A stretch of 64,000 bases of DNA from Neptunomonas antarctica (lineage in GTDB: Bacteria; Pseudomonadota; Gammaproteobacteria; Pseudomonadales; Balneatricaceae): positions 62,001 to 126,000 of the forward strand of contig NZ_LJSI01000053.1 in assembly GCF_001305295.1 (NCBI RefSeq), written 5' to 3'. Of the stretch, positions 28,326-37,520 are shown one piece after another. Position 1 is the stretch's first letter; the number at the start of each line of letters is the position of its first letter. Under the pieces are notes generated by a model, which saw only the letters and a list, made by a program, of their open reading frames with translations, did not search any database and was not told where the DNA came from. The position numbers and the translations under genes were made by a program.

Positions 28326-29351
28326 TTGATCTTGGAAAATTTAAAGTATTTTACTGGCAGTTTTATCGTAACGATTGTCGGCTTAATTCTGGCCTTGGTT
28401 GTGGGTGGTCCAAGTGCACTCTTCATCGTAGCGGTGCTGGCGGTGTTAGAGGTGTCATTATCTTTTGATAACGCCGTGGTTAACGCAACCGTGTTGAAAG
28501 ATATGAACGCCGTGTGGCGTCGTCGCTTTTTGACGTGGGGTATCCTCATCGCGGTTTTTGGTATGCGCATTCTATTTCCTGTGCTTATCGTTAGTATTTT
28601 GGCTGGCGTGTCGCCGTGGGGAGCGATTGATATTGCCATCAATTCACCTGAACATTATGCCGCTGTGATGACGGAAGCGCATGTCTCTGTTATGGCATTT
28701 GGTGGTGCATTTTTGATGATGGTTGGTTTTGGATTCTTTTTTGATGATGAAAAAGATCACTGGATTCCAATGATCGAAAAGCCACTGGCAAAATTGGAAA
28801 AATTTAAATTCGCAGCAGAATTGCTTACGTTAGTGTTCATTGCTGTTGTTGCTTTGTTCATGTTGCCTGAGGCTGATAAGCAAACATTTGCATTGTCAGG
28901 TATAGCGGGTGTTGCGACTTTTTGGGTAATGCATCAAATAACTGCTTTTATGGAACGCCGTGAACAGGCTCGAATGGCTACGCATGCCGTTAAAAGTGGC
29001 GCCGCTATGTTCGTTTATTTGGAGTTGCTGGACGCATCGTTTAGTTTAGATGGTGTAATTGGTGCGTTTGCGATCACGACTAACTTGTTCATTATTGCCA
29101 TTGGTTTGGGTATTGGTGCAATGTTTGTTCGCTCATTGACTATTCTCTTAGTAGAGAAAGATACATTGTCCGAATACGTATACCTTGAACATGGTGCTTT
29201 TTATGCAATAGTCGCATTAGCTAGCATGATGTTTTTAAAGACTTTTATACATATACCGGAAGTGATAACCGGTTTTATAGGTGCAGGTCTTATAGGTGTG
29301 GCATTTATTCACTCACAAATACTTAAATCACAAGAAGTAAAAGTAGTATAG
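28326..29351 (+). CDS. DUF475 / TerC-like integral membrane protein
   Basis: A 341-residue polytopic membrane protein with about nine hydrophobic segments. It carries the DUF475 features VLEVSLSFDNAVVNA and ELLDASFSLDGVIGAF, two acidic in-membrane motifs comparable to those of TerC (proposed metal-ion transport). It heads the Ter block and takes the place terC has in the canonical terZABCDE operon. The start is probably TTG at 28326, preceded by GGGA, or TTG at 28332; no ATG fits. Confidence 0.85.
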   Translation: MILENLKYFTGSFIVTIVGLILALVVGGPSALFIVAVLAVLEVSLSFDNAVVNATVLKDMNAVWRRRFLTWGILIAVFGMRILFPVLIVSILAGVSPWGAIDIAINSPEHYAAVMTEAHVSVMAFGGAFLMMVGFGFFFDDEKDHWIPMIEKPLAKLEKFKFAAELLTLVFIAVVALFMLPEADKQTFALSGIAGVATFWVMHQITAFMERREQARMATHAVKSGAAMFVYLELLDASFSLDGVIGAFAITTNLFIIAIGLGIGAMFVRSLTILLVEKDTLSEYVYLEHGAFYAIVALASMMFLKTFIHIPEVITGFIGAGLIGVAFIHSQILKSQEVKVV

Positions 29352-29466
29352 AAAAACAATATGAATTGATGGGTCGCTATTTAGCGTTTGATTAGGTAGT
29401 TTTTGCTGAATTAGGCTCATCGTACTAAACACTTAACTGATTAATTAATGAGTAAAGGATATATCA

Positions 29467-30072
29467 ATGTCTATTTCTTTAGAAAAAGGTCAGCGGATTA
29501 GCTTAGAAAAGAACGGTTCAGGGTTAGATCGTGTTTGTGTCGGCGTGAACTGGGGCGCTATTGAGAAGAAAGGCTTTTTCGGCACGAAGAAAGTTGCCGT
29601 AGATTTGGACGCCAGTATCGGCCTGTATACTGAAAGCAAAGACTTGGCTGATATCGTATATTTTGGTCAGCTAAAAAGTAAAGACGGCTCTGTTGTTCAC
29701 AGCGGCGATGACAGAACCGGTGATTTAGACGGTGATGACGGTTTAGACAACGAGATTGTGTCTGTCGAACTGGGCAAAGTGCCTGCGAACGTGAAAAGTA
29801 TCGCTATTGTCTTGAACAGCTATCAGGGACATGACTTCGCAAGTATTCCCTTTGCGAGTGTACGTCTTTATGAAGGTACACCAAGCCGGGTGGATAATAT
29901 TATCGCTAATTATAATATCGCTCATGAAGCCAAATTTAACGGTTCGGTTTCTATGGTATTAGGCGTGCTTTATCGTCATGGCACTGCATGGAAATTTCGT
30001 GCCGTCGGTGAGCCAACAGACGATAAGAAACTGGAAAGCTTATTCCAAAGCGTAGCGGCTAACTTTTTATAA
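29467..30072 (+). CDS. terZ: TerD-family protein, TerZ-like
   Basis: A 201-residue cytosolic TerD-fold protein. The family N-terminus SISLEKGQRISLEKNGSGL and the Ca2+-binding acidic motif GDDRTGDLDGDDGLDNE are present. TerD proteins are calcium-binding and confer tellurite, phage and colicin resistance or general stress tolerance in ter operons. The variant start of the domain (insert WGAIEKKGFFGTKK) fits TerZ rather than TerD/E. AAAGGA precedes the ATG. Confidence 0.88.
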   Translation: MSISLEKGQRISLEKNGSGLDRVCVGVNWGAIEKKGFFGTKKVAVDLDASIGLYTESKDLADIVYFGQLKSKDGSVVHSGDDRTGDLDGDDGLDNEIVSVELGKVPANVKSIAIVLNSYQGHDFASIPFASVRLYEGTPSRVDNIIANYNIAHEAKFNGSVSMVLGVLYRHGTAWKFRAVGEPTDDKKLESLFQSVAANFL

Positions 30073-30098
30073 TTAAGCGCTGATTTTTGGAGTATCGA

Positions 30099-31256
30099 AT
30101 GGCAGTAGCACAGTTAGTAGCAGGACAAAATATCACCATCCCTGGTGACCGTGCTTATTGCTTTTCTGTGCAGATAGCCGATTGGCAATGGGGTGTCATT
30201 GTTTCTCGGCAGAATGGCTCGCTGAGCCTCTTAGATGCGATAGAAGGCGCTTCCATCAGCGATGATCGACTGTTACTTAACTTATCTGATATCCCTGAGG
30301 ATATAGAGAAGTTAACGGTTTATATCGCTGCTGGTGTCAATAATACAGGCAATAGAACTGCTAATAGTTCAATAGCACCGACTGCCGGCATGTCGGCACG
30401 CCTGAGTGATTTAGTGGATGCTAAGGAATATGCCAGTATCGATATTTCTCAGCAATTGACAGGCCAGTTGGCGGTCAGTTTAATTGAAGTTTATCGTCGC
30501 AATGGTGCATGGAAAATACGTTGTATATTGCAAGGCTACAGAGAAGGGTTGTCAAAATTACTAGAAAGTTTTGGCTTTACCCGTGATTCATATGCAGCTG
30601 CTGTCGCTTCAATTTCAACATCCGCTTCAACCATAGCAACCGCCTCTGCTGTAAATAGGGAACAAACGGATACGCAAGCACCCGTTAACCAAGAGGCCGG
30701 CGACGCTAGTATTACTCTAGTGTGGAAGTCTGGGCAGGGTAGTTTACGCTCAGCGGCGCGTTATTTTATGGGCAAGAATTTCAAACCCGTCTCGGACTTA
30801 CGTATTGGTTGTTTCTATGAATTAGAAAATGGTCAGCGTGGCATGGTGTATAGCTTTGACGCAAGTTTAGAAGGTTCGTTTGATGGAGTCCCTTATATTA
30901 AGGCAAGCCGGGCACAGAATCAGCATTTTGAGCAGTTGCTTATTAACGCGCGCTTTCGCCATAAGCTGAACAGGTTTCTGATTTTTGCTAGCATGATGGA
31001 CGCCCATGATAGTTGGGGAGGGCTCAATGTAGATGTCGAGTTTCAGTTGCCCGGCGTGGCCGCGCAGACTTTGTCGCCGACGACACTCATGGTCAAGCCA
31101 ATTTATGCGGTCGCTATGATCAACTTTAACGATGAACAAACAAAAATGACGCCACTGGATGAGTATTTTCAAGACCTTGCTGAAATGGATCGTGCTTTTG
31201 CTTGGGGCTTACCGTGGCAGTGTGAAAATAATTCAGATAATGAGGATCAAACATGA
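30099..31256 (+). CDS. terA: TerA-like tellurium resistance protein
   Basis: A 385-residue protein, the typical size of TerA. The N-terminal half is a degenerate TerD-like domain (LVAGQNITIPGDRAYCFSV) without the acidic Ca2+ site. A Ser/Ala/Thr-rich linker follows (about 170-200), then a TerA-specific C-terminal domain (GCFYELENGQRGMVYSFD). ATG 30099 is preferred because GGAG lies 7 bases upstream. Its stop overlaps the terB start by four bases. Confidence 0.85.
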   Translation: MAVAQLVAGQNITIPGDRAYCFSVQIADWQWGVIVSRQNGSLSLLDAIEGASISDDRLLLNLSDIPEDIEKLTVYIAAGVNNTGNRTANSSIAPTAGMSARLSDLVDAKEYASIDISQQLTGQLAVSLIEVYRRNGAWKIRCILQGYREGLSKLLESFGFTRDSYAAAVASISTSASTIATASAVNREQTDTQAPVNQEAGDASITLVWKSGQGSLRSAARYFMGKNFKPVSDLRIGCFYELENGQRGMVYSFDASLEGSFDGVPYIKASRAQNQHFEQLLINARFRHKLNRFLIFASMMDAHDSWGGLNVDVEFQLPGVAAQTLSPTTLMVKPIYAVAMINFNDEQTKMTPLDEYFQDLAEMDRAFAWGLPWQCENNSDNEDQT

Positions 31257-31705
31257 GTTTTTCTAGTTTTATGTCAACAATTAAGCAAAAATCAAATGAG
31301 CTTAAAGGTGAAGTTTTAAAGTTTAAAAACAAAAAATTTCTCAATGCTGCTACCGCCGGGACTGCATTAATTGCGCGCGCGGACGGAGATGTCTCCTCGG
31401 AAGAGAAGAAAAAAATGCTGAAAATCATTGAAAGCAATGATGCGCTATCAGTATTTAAAACGTCTGATGTGATTGAGGCCTTCAACGGCTTTTTAAGCAA
31501 CTTCGAGTTTGATCTGGATGTAGGTGAATCTAAAGCTTTTGAGGCATTAAATTTACTGAAAGGTGATGATGTTGCTTGTCGTACGGTGATGCGCCTGATC
31601 TTATCTATTGCCGCCGCCGATGGCGTGTTTGATGATGATGAGAAGGCTGTTGCCCGTAAGGTAGCACGTGAATTAGGTTTAGACGCTGCAGATTTTGAAC
31701 TGTAG
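31253..31705 (+). CDS. terB: TerB, tellurite resistance protein
   Basis: A 150-residue all-helical TerB-domain protein. It has two acidic repeats around LIARADGDVSSEEKKKML and IAAADGVFDDDEKAVARKV, the likely metal-binding faces. Cytosolic; TerB interacts with TerC at the membrane in characterised systems. Translation is coupled to terA through ATGA. Confidence 0.92.
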   Translation: MSFSSFMSTIKQKSNELKGEVLKFKNKKFLNAATAGTALIARADGDVSSEEKKKMLKIIESNDALSVFKTSDVIEAFNGFLSNFEFDLDVGESKAFEALNLLKGDDVACRTVMRLILSIAAADGVFDDDEKAVARKVARELGLDAADFEL

Positions 31706-31757
31706 TCTTTAAGCTGTAGTTTTTAAACAATACAAACATAATCAGGAGTTTTATAGC

Positions 31758-32336
31758 ATGGGTGTATCACTACAGAAAGGCGGCAACGTTTCACTAGAGA
31801 AAGTAGCACCAGGCATGACTAAAATGCTGTTGGGCTTAGGCTGGGATTCACGCGCTTCAGATGGCACTGATTTTGACTTGGATGCGTCAGTATTCATGGT
31901 CGGTGCAGATGGTAAAGTACGTGTCGACGGCGACTTCATTTTTTATAATAACCTGAAATCTGCATGTGGTTCTGTTGAACACACCGGCGATAATAAGACA
32001 GGTGAAGGCGACGGCGATGATGAAGCGGTTAAGGTAGATTTGAGCCTGATCCCTGCTGACGTTAATAAAGTTATCGTGGGTGTTACTATTCATGAAGCTG
32101 AATCTCGTAATCAGAACTTTGGTCAGGTTTCGAATGCGTTCATCCGCGTTGTAAATCAGGATTCTAATGAAGAAGTTGCTCGTTACGACTTATCAGAAGA
32201 CTACTCTGTAGAAACAGCCTTGGTCTTTGGTGAGTTATATCGTCACAATAGCGAATGGAAATTCAAGGCGATCGGTCAAGGTTTTGCTGGTGGTCTTAAG
32301 CCAATGGCACAGCAGTATGGTGTTAATGTAGGTTAA
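31758..32336 (+). CDS. terD: TerD, calcium-binding stress protein
   Basis: A 192-residue canonical TerD. The N-terminus [19 protein letters not shown], the core [20 protein letters not shown] and the acidic [20 protein letters not shown] are complete Ca2+ sites. It is the fourth cytosolic Ter gene in a row. A good terminator follows at 32361. Preceded by CAGGAG. Confidence 0.95.
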   Translation: MGVSLQKGGNVSLEKVAPGMTKMLLGLGWDSRASDGTDFDLDASVFMVGADGKVRVDGDFIFYNNLKSACGSVEHTGDNKTGEGDGDDEAVKVDLSLIPADVNKVIVGVTIHEAESRNQNFGQVSNAFIRVVNQDSNEEVARYDLSEDYSVETALVFGELYRHNSEWKFKAIGQGFAGGLKPMAQQYGVNVG

Positions 32337-32360
32337 TTTTTTGCTGTAATGTCAATGTAT

Positions 32361-32386
32361 AAGCAGTCTTCGGACTGCTTTTTTTA
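32361..32386 (+). terminator. Terminator after terD
   Basis: AGCAGTC-TTCG-GACTGCT stem with a UUCG-type loop followed by six T. Confidence 0.9.
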
Positions 32387-32497
32387 TAGATAAAGCATTG
32401 AGTATCTGGTTTTTTTTGTGTCATGACAGTACTGATCAGATTCAAATATCGCTATAGCCGCGGCGATATAATGATTACCATGTTAATGTAACCTCGC

Positions 32498-32537
32498 TTT
32501 AGGCAAGGCCGCGCATTGGAGTGCGGCCTTGCCTAAA
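32498..32537. promoter_or_regulatory. Perfect 15-bp inverted repeat before the PRTase module
   Basis: TTTAGGCAAGGCCGC (498-512 of this kb) and its exact complement (523-537) are separated by ten bases. There is no T-run after it, so it is not a simple terminator. It ends 13 bases before the first possible start codon of the next gene, so as RNA it could affect translation or readthrough. Confidence 0.6.
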
Positions 32538-32550
32538 TCATCTTTAAAAT

Positions 32551-33699
32551 ATGGGATTTTTCACTATGCTAAACCGATGCGATGTAGAGTTGCAGACTGG
32601 CCTGCTGCAAATATCGGTTCATAATGCGCGCTATCCGCTTGAAAAATTACTGACCTTTGGCGCACGTCAGAACCCTAAACGACGCTATCTGTTTATTTCT
32701 AAGGTATTGGGGAAGTATGTTCCTTGTCTCCCCAGCGACATGCGTGAAACATATCAAACCTTGGCGAAAGTCGTTAAACAGACGCTCCCAGTGCAGCATA
32801 TAACCTGGGTATTAGGTGTGGCCGAAACGGCGACAGGTTTAGGTGCCGGCGTTGCGCAAGAGTTGAAACGCAATGGTTTGAAGCGTGTGATTTATAGTCA
32901 TACGACGCGTTTTGACCTCGATCGGGACATAGATTTTTCGATCACTGAAGCGCACAGCCACGCACCTTCGCATTTGATTTATTGTTTGGACAGTACGTTA
33001 GTAAAGCAACAGATTGAGTCAGTCGTTATTGTCGATGATGAAATTAGTACGGGTAAAACACTGCAGCAATTAAGCCAGAAATTGCAACAAAACCTGCCTC
33101 AATTAAAAACGATTGTGTGGGTGAGTTTAGTGAATTGGTTGTCGGTAGAGCAGCGAGAAGCGTATCGACAAGCCTACCCGCACATTACCTTTACATTTAT
33201 TAGCTTGCTGGACGGCAGTTATCGATTTTACGCTGATGAAGAGTTTCTTCTCCAGTTACCAGAAAAAACCGCGAGTGGTATTAGCAGTGCAAACAGTCGG
33301 GATGATATTGGACGAACAGGTTATTTAGCATCGGCAGAACCTGAAGTGTCCTTCTATACTCCGCAGGGTATCAGGCTGGATATCAGTCAGTTAAATCCCT
33401 CTGAAAAGTACACGGTCATCGGTACGGGTGAATTTACCTATCAGCCTTTCTTGTTTGCAGAGAACCTGCAGGAACAAGGCGTCGATGTAATATTCCAGTC
33501 GACAGGACGTTCGCCGGTATTAGAAGGCGCAGGGATAAAGAGCAAACAAAGCTTTTTCGATGAAGCTCAAAGAGGCGTTTATTATTTATATAATTTACCG
33601 AAAAATAGACAAGCCATTATTTTATATGAAACATATGAGCAGTATTTCTCTTGTCCTTTTCGGTTAAAACTCAATGCTATAACCGCTATTCTCACCTAG
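32551..33699 (+). CDS. Phosphoribosyltransferase with TRSP domain (Ter-associated)
   Basis: About 380 residues. The N-terminal PRTase-like domain has the PRPP-binding loop SVVIVDDEISTGKTLQ and a GLGAGVAQEL segment. The C-terminal domain carries the TGRSP signature (FQSTGRSPVLEGAG), as in the PRTase_2-TRSP proteins of Ter-linked gene clusters proposed to make a nucleoside-like metabolite. It could start at 32551 or at ATG 32566, which has a better-placed GGGA. It is followed 16 bp later by the HAD gene. Confidence 0.8.
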   Translation: MGFFTMLNRCDVELQTGLLQISVHNARYPLEKLLTFGARQNPKRRYLFISKVLGKYVPCLPSDMRETYQTLAKVVKQTLPVQHITWVLGVAETATGLGAGVAQELKRNGLKRVIYSHTTRFDLDRDIDFSITEAHSHAPSHLIYCLDSTLVKQQIESVVIVDDEISTGKTLQQLSQKLQQNLPQLKTIVWVSLVNWLSVEQREAYRQAYPHITFTFISLLDGSYRFYADEEFLLQLPEKTASGISSANSRDDIGRTGYLASAEPEVSFYTPQGIRLDISQLNPSEKYTVIGTGEFTYQPFLFAENLQEQGVDVIFQSTGRSPVLEGAGIKSKQSFFDEAQRGVYYLYNLPKNRQAIILYETYEQYFSCPFRLKLNAITAILT

Positions 33700-33715
33700 A
33701 TTTAAGGGTATTTGT

Positions 33716-34450
33716 ATGTCGATCGTTGTTTTTACTGATATTGATGACACGCTGATTCAAACCAAAAGAAAGTGTGAGAACGGGAACGGCGCTGAGATGG
33801 CGGTGACTGCCATTGATAAAGAAGCTCAACCCGCCTCGTTTTCATCTGCCGGACAATTACATTTCTACCATTGGTGTAATGATCAGCGACTGATTCCTGT
33901 GACAGGGCGCAATAAAGAAGCCTTAGATCGTGTATCTCTGTCTTTTGATACGTATAAAGTGATTGATCACGGTGCCATTATTCTTGATAAAGAGAATAAA
34001 ATTGAGGCCGATTGGTTACAGCTGCTGACCCGTGAAAGTAACCAGTGGCAGGAAATATTAGATCAATATGTAGAAGATGTATTAGCCATCATTACTGAGC
34101 AGGGGCTATCACTCCGGTGTCGTGTGATTAGCGATTTTGGTTTCCCTTGTTATATATCGATTAAAGGCGAATCTACTGACCTTCTCAGGCTTGACGGCAT
34201 TGCTGAGCGTTTTTGTCAGCAAGCAGAGAATGCCCGCGTGCACATAAACGGTAAAAATATGGCACTGTTACCTCCTTATGCCTGTAAAAAACGGGCGGTA
34301 GAATTTTTACAAAAAATATTAATCGCTGCCCACAGTAACTTATTATTTCTTGGTGTAGGCGATAGTAATAGTGATTTAGCTTTCATGTCATCGTGCCATT
34401 TTCAAGTCATCCCTTCTGTTAGTCAGATTAGCCAGGATAAGTTGTTGTGA
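33716..34450 (+). CDS. HAD-superfamily hydrolase (Ter-associated)
   Basis: A 244-residue phosphatase-type HAD protein. Motif I is VVFTDIDDTLIQTKRK, motif II the Thr in IPVTGRNKE, motif III the Lys pair in PYACKKRAV and motif IV FLGVGDSNSDLAFM. The cap lies between motifs II and III, as in Cof-type phosphatases. It lies between the two PRTase-type genes, and its stop overlaps the next start, so it acts in the same pathway. The substrate is unknown. Confidence 0.82.
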   Translation: MSIVVFTDIDDTLIQTKRKCENGNGAEMAVTAIDKEAQPASFSSAGQLHFYHWCNDQRLIPVTGRNKEALDRVSLSFDTYKVIDHGAIILDKENKIEADWLQLLTRESNQWQEILDQYVEDVLAIITEQGLSLRCRVISDFGFPCYISIKGESTDLLRLDGIAERFCQQAENARVHINGKNMALLPPYACKKRAVEFLQKILIAAHSNLLFLGVGDSNSDLAFMSSCHFQVIPSVSQISQDKLL

Positions 34451-35553
34451 ACATGCCGCTAAAGCCAGTATTTGAGCCTTTAAAAGGCAGTTATTCTTTA
34501 GAAGATTGTCAGTTTTTGCTCCAGCCTATCGATATTCCTTTGCTGACAGTGGAAGAGAAAGAACGACTCATGCAGATCGGAGGCCAGCACTATTCATCGA
34601 TGATCTCGCAAGAATACCCCCCGAGTGATCAATACAGAACGTTGTTTTTTGGTTTGGTTAATAAATATAAGCAACGACTCGCCGCTGAAGTAGCGGGTTT
34701 AGCAAAAAAGATCTTCGATAAAAAAGGAGGTACCGTCACGCTTGTCTCTTTAGCGAGAGCAGGAACACCTATCGGTGTTTTATTAAGTCGGGCGCTAAAA
34801 CATTATTATAAAGCGGATGTGAGTCATTATTCGGTATCGATTATCAGGGATAAAGGTATCGATAAGGCGGCGCTTGAATACCTGGAAAAGGCGGGTCATG
34901 CGGCCGAGAGTATAGTGTTTGTGGATGGCTGGACGGCAAAAGGGATCATCACCCAAGAGTTGAAAGCGGCTGTTGCTGATTGGAATAGTGACAGTGATTA
35001 CAAAATTTCAGATGAGCTTTGTGTGATTTCAGATATTGGCGGGATGGCTGATCTGGTGGCGACCGTGGATGATTATACGATCCCGTCGGGCATCCTCAAC
35101 AGTACCGTATCAGGGCTGGTATCAAGAACTATCCTCAGGCCAGAGTACCAGGGCTTTCATCAGTGTGTTGTATATTCACATTTGGCTGAGCACGATTTGA
35201 GCAATTGGTTTGTGGATGAAATATCAGCGCTGTTTAGCAGCATATCCCCTGACGAAAACGCCAGTGCTCAGCGTGATGAGGCAAGTACCGGACGACATCT
35301 GAAAATGCAGAGCTATGTCGACCAGTTGATGCTGCAGCATGGCGTTACTGACATAAACCGCGTTAAACCGGGCATTGCCGAAGCGACCCGGGTTATGTTG
35401 CGGCGGGTGCCGAAGTTATTAGTCGTGAAAAACAGGGCCAGCGAAGACGTTTCTCATTTATTGGTATTGGCTGACGATAAGGGTATTGAAGTCTCTCAGG
35501 ATAGCGCTATGCCGTTTAATGCGGTCGCTATTGTCGCTAATGTGAACGAATAA
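34447..35553 (+). CDS. StiP-like protein: PRTase plus Pelota-type RNA-binding domain
   Basis: About 368 residues. The N-terminal two thirds form a divergent PRTase domain (VSLARAGTPIGVLL, IVFVDGWTAKGIITQEL). The C-terminal 85 residues (VKPGIAEATRVMLRRVPKLL, LLVLADDKGIEV) fit the Pelota/L7Ae-like domain found in this Ter-linked family, annotated elsewhere as cysteine protease StiP. A GTG start at 34447 overlaps the HAD stop; an ATG lies two codons later. It is the last gene of the Ter block, converging with ppiC. Confidence 0.78.
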   Translation: MNMPLKPVFEPLKGSYSLEDCQFLLQPIDIPLLTVEEKERLMQIGGQHYSSMISQEYPPSDQYRTLFFGLVNKYKQRLAAEVAGLAKKIFDKKGGTVTLVSLARAGTPIGVLLSRALKHYYKADVSHYSVSIIRDKGIDKAALEYLEKAGHAAESIVFVDGWTAKGIITQELKAAVADWNSDSDYKISDELCVISDIGGMADLVATVDDYTIPSGILNSTVSGLVSRTILRPEYQGFHQCVVYSHLAEHDLSNWFVDEISALFSSISPDENASAQRDEASTGRHLKMQSYVDQLMLQHGVTDINRVKPGIAEATRVMLRRVPKLLVVKNRASEDVSHLLVLADDKGIEVSQDSAMPFNAVAIVANVNE

Positions 35554-35557
35554 ACGC

Positions 35558-35836
35558 TTAACTTCGATAAATCGTTTCAATTAAGTGAAAACCAAATTTG
35601 GTTTTCACTGGCCCATGCACTGTTAGTAAGGGTTTTTTGAATACAACGTTATCAAATGCTTTCAGCATAGTACCTGGACTGAACTCTCCCAGGTCGCCAC
35701 CACGTTTAGCCGAGTTGCATAACGAGTGTTTTTTAGCCAACGTGGCAAAGTCTGCACCCTTTGCCAGCCGTTCTTTAAGCTTTTCTGCTTCCTCTTTGGT
35801 TTTTACCAAAATATGCCGTGCACATGCTTTTGCCAT
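35558..35836 (-). CDS. ppiC: Parvulin-type peptidyl-prolyl isomerase PpiC
   Basis: A 92-residue single-domain cytosolic parvulin. It shows ARHILVKTKEEAEKLKERL, the FATLAKKHSLCNSAKRGGDLG core and C-terminal VKTKFGFHLIET, the same size as E. coli PpiC (93). It converges on the Ter block with four bases between stops. A 26-bp perfect palindrome occurs inside its 3' end. Confidence 0.95.
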   Translation of the reverse strand: MAKACARHILVKTKEEAEKLKERLAKGADFATLAKKHSLCNSAKRGGDLGEFSPGTMLKAFDNVVFKKPLLTVHGPVKTKFGFHLIETIYRS

Positions 35837-35890
35837 TCGATCAAGACTCTTGTTAATACTTCTTGTTAGTAATTATTTTTCTTTATTTAA

Positions 35891-36568
35891 TTAAACTCGC
35901 GGTAGCTCTTTATCAGCCCTCTGTAGGACGGCATCGACCAGATTATTAATGCCACTGGCGGCTTCGGTAATTGAGCCTGCCAACATATAAGCGGGTGTGC
36001 TGATAATGTTACGCTCCTGATCAATAACAATGCCATTAACCGCGCAGTCCTGGTGTTTACCACCCATCGCTTCGATCGCGCTGGCCGTGTGCTTATCACT
36101 ACCAATCGTGCAGAGCGCACCGTCACCGAAAATCAGCGGAGTCATGGTGGGTGCAATGCAGATCAGACCCACGGGTTTTCCGGCACGGTGCATCGCTTGT
36201 GTAAATGTTTTCACGTCTTGATTAACCTGACATTCTGCGCCTTTCACGGCGAAAGTTGACAGGTTTTTAGCCGCGCCTGAACCACCGGGAATGATCAGTG
36301 CGTCATAGTCATCTGGGTTGGCGGTGGCCAGATCAATAATTTCACCACGTGCCAGACGTGCGGCTTCAACCAGTACATTGCGGGACTCACCTGCCACCAC
36401 ATCACCCGTCAGGTGATTGATTACATGCATTTGTTCAATATCAGGCGCCATACATTGATAATGAGCACCTTGTTGCTGAATGCGCAGTAACGTTAGCACT
36501 GATTCGTATATTTCAGAGCCATCATAAACGCCACAGCCGGATAATATAACGGCAATTTTTTTCATCAT
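35891..36568 (-). CDS. elbB: ElbB, isoprenoid biosynthesis glyoxalase (DJ-1/PfpI-like)
   Basis: A 225-residue class I glutamine-amidotransferase-like protein of the ElbB group. It has KKIAVILSGCGVYDGSEIYE, an acidic DALIIPGGSGAAKNLS loop and the nucleophile elbow Cys in GLICIAPTM. E. coli ElbB has glyoxalase activity and was linked to isoprenoid synthesis. Start ATGATG at 36568/36565 follows GAGGGG. Confidence 0.93.
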   Translation of the reverse strand: MMKKIAVILSGCGVYDGSEIYESVLTLLRIQQQGAHYQCMAPDIEQMHVINHLTGDVVAGESRNVLVEAARLARGEIIDLATANPDDYDALIIPGGSGAAKNLSTFAVKGAECQVNQDVKTFTQAMHRAGKPVGLICIAPTMTPLIFGDGALCTIGSDKHTASAIEAMGGKHQDCAVNGIVIDQERNIISTPAYMLAGSITEAASGINNLVDAVLQRADKELPRV

Positions 36569-36692
36569 TTAGTCCCCTCAGTGAGTGTGTCGTGTCGATG
36601 TCGTGTCTGTGCGCACCGGGTCCGATAAACAAAGCATAACATCACAAGGTATCGCGATATAAGCATCCAGATGATAGACGGTTTAGATTTTC

Positions 36693-37520
36693 ATGCCTGA
36701 CAAGGGCGGCTATACTCTCGGTCCTCTTTTTAATGTTGTAGCGAATACCGCCGTGTCCTGGTTTTCAAGAAAACAAAAAACACCCACGCTGGCTCATGAA
36801 GCGCCGCTTTATGCGTCGCTTTCGGATAGCATCTGTATTGAACAAGTTGATCTTCAGCGTGCCAATAGCCCTCTGTTTCTCCAGCTTTCGTTGCGCTGGG
36901 AAGAATCGCGTGTTGGCCTGATCGGTAATAATGGTTCAGGTAAAAGCTCACTGGTGCGCTTGCTTAACGGCTTAATTACACCGCAGCAGGGTCGGGTGTC
37001 GGTGTTTGGTTATGATACGGTGAAGCAAGCGGCGCTGATGCCCGCATTGGTAGGATTTATTTTTCAGAATCCCGATCACCAAATGATCTTTCCGACGGTC
37101 GCTGAAGAGCTGGCGTTTGGTTGTGAACAATTAGGCCAATCCGCACAGCAAGCCAGAGTTTCTGCGCTGGCGTTATTGACTGAACAGGGTATTGCGTCGT
37201 GGGCAGACCGGCCGGTGACGCAATTATCAGAAGGGCAGAAGCAGCGCGTGTGTATTCTGTCTGTCTTGATTATGAAACCCCGCTTGCTGATATTGGATGA
37301 GCCGTTTTCATCGCTCGATTTACCCACCAGGCGTCAGCTTCTTGCACTTATCCACAGCACCGACATGCATGTATTACTCATCAGTCATGACTTAAGCGTT
37401 TACGCCGATTTTGATAGGCTCATCTGGGTAGATGAGGGGCAGATCAAAGCCGATGGTGCACCAGATGATGTGATTCGTACCTATCTGGCTGCCATTGATA
37501 AGCTTTCAGTTTCCTTATGA
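36693..37520 (+). CDS. bioM: Biotin ECF transporter ATPase BioM
   Basis: A 275-residue ABC ATPase of the energy-coupling-factor type. It has Walker A GNNGSGKSS, the Q-loop FIFQNPDHQMIFPTV typical of ECF ATPases, signature LSEGQKQRVCIL and Walker B LLILDEPFSSLD. An N-terminal extension of about 45 residues precedes the ATPase core, so a later GTG start is possible. It shares ATGA with bioN. Confidence 0.92.
   Translation: MPDKGGYTLGPLFNVVANTAVSWFSRKQKTPTLAHEAPLYASLSDSICIEQVDLQRANSPLFLQLSLRWEESRVGLIGNNGSGKSSLVRLLNGLITPQQGRVSVFGYDTVKQAALMPALVGFIFQNPDHQMIFPTVAEELAFGCEQLGQSAQQARVSALALLTEQGIASWADRPVTQLSEGQKQRVCILSVLIMKPRLLILDEPFSSLDLPTRRQLLALIHSTDMHVLLISHDLSVYADFDRLIWVDEGQIKADGAPDDVIRTYLAAIDKLSVSL

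Noticed and set aside
36600..36692. Possible BirA or BioR operator before bioMNY
   Set aside because: A GGTTTA half-site is visible, but no matching half at the expected distance and no BioR consensus.
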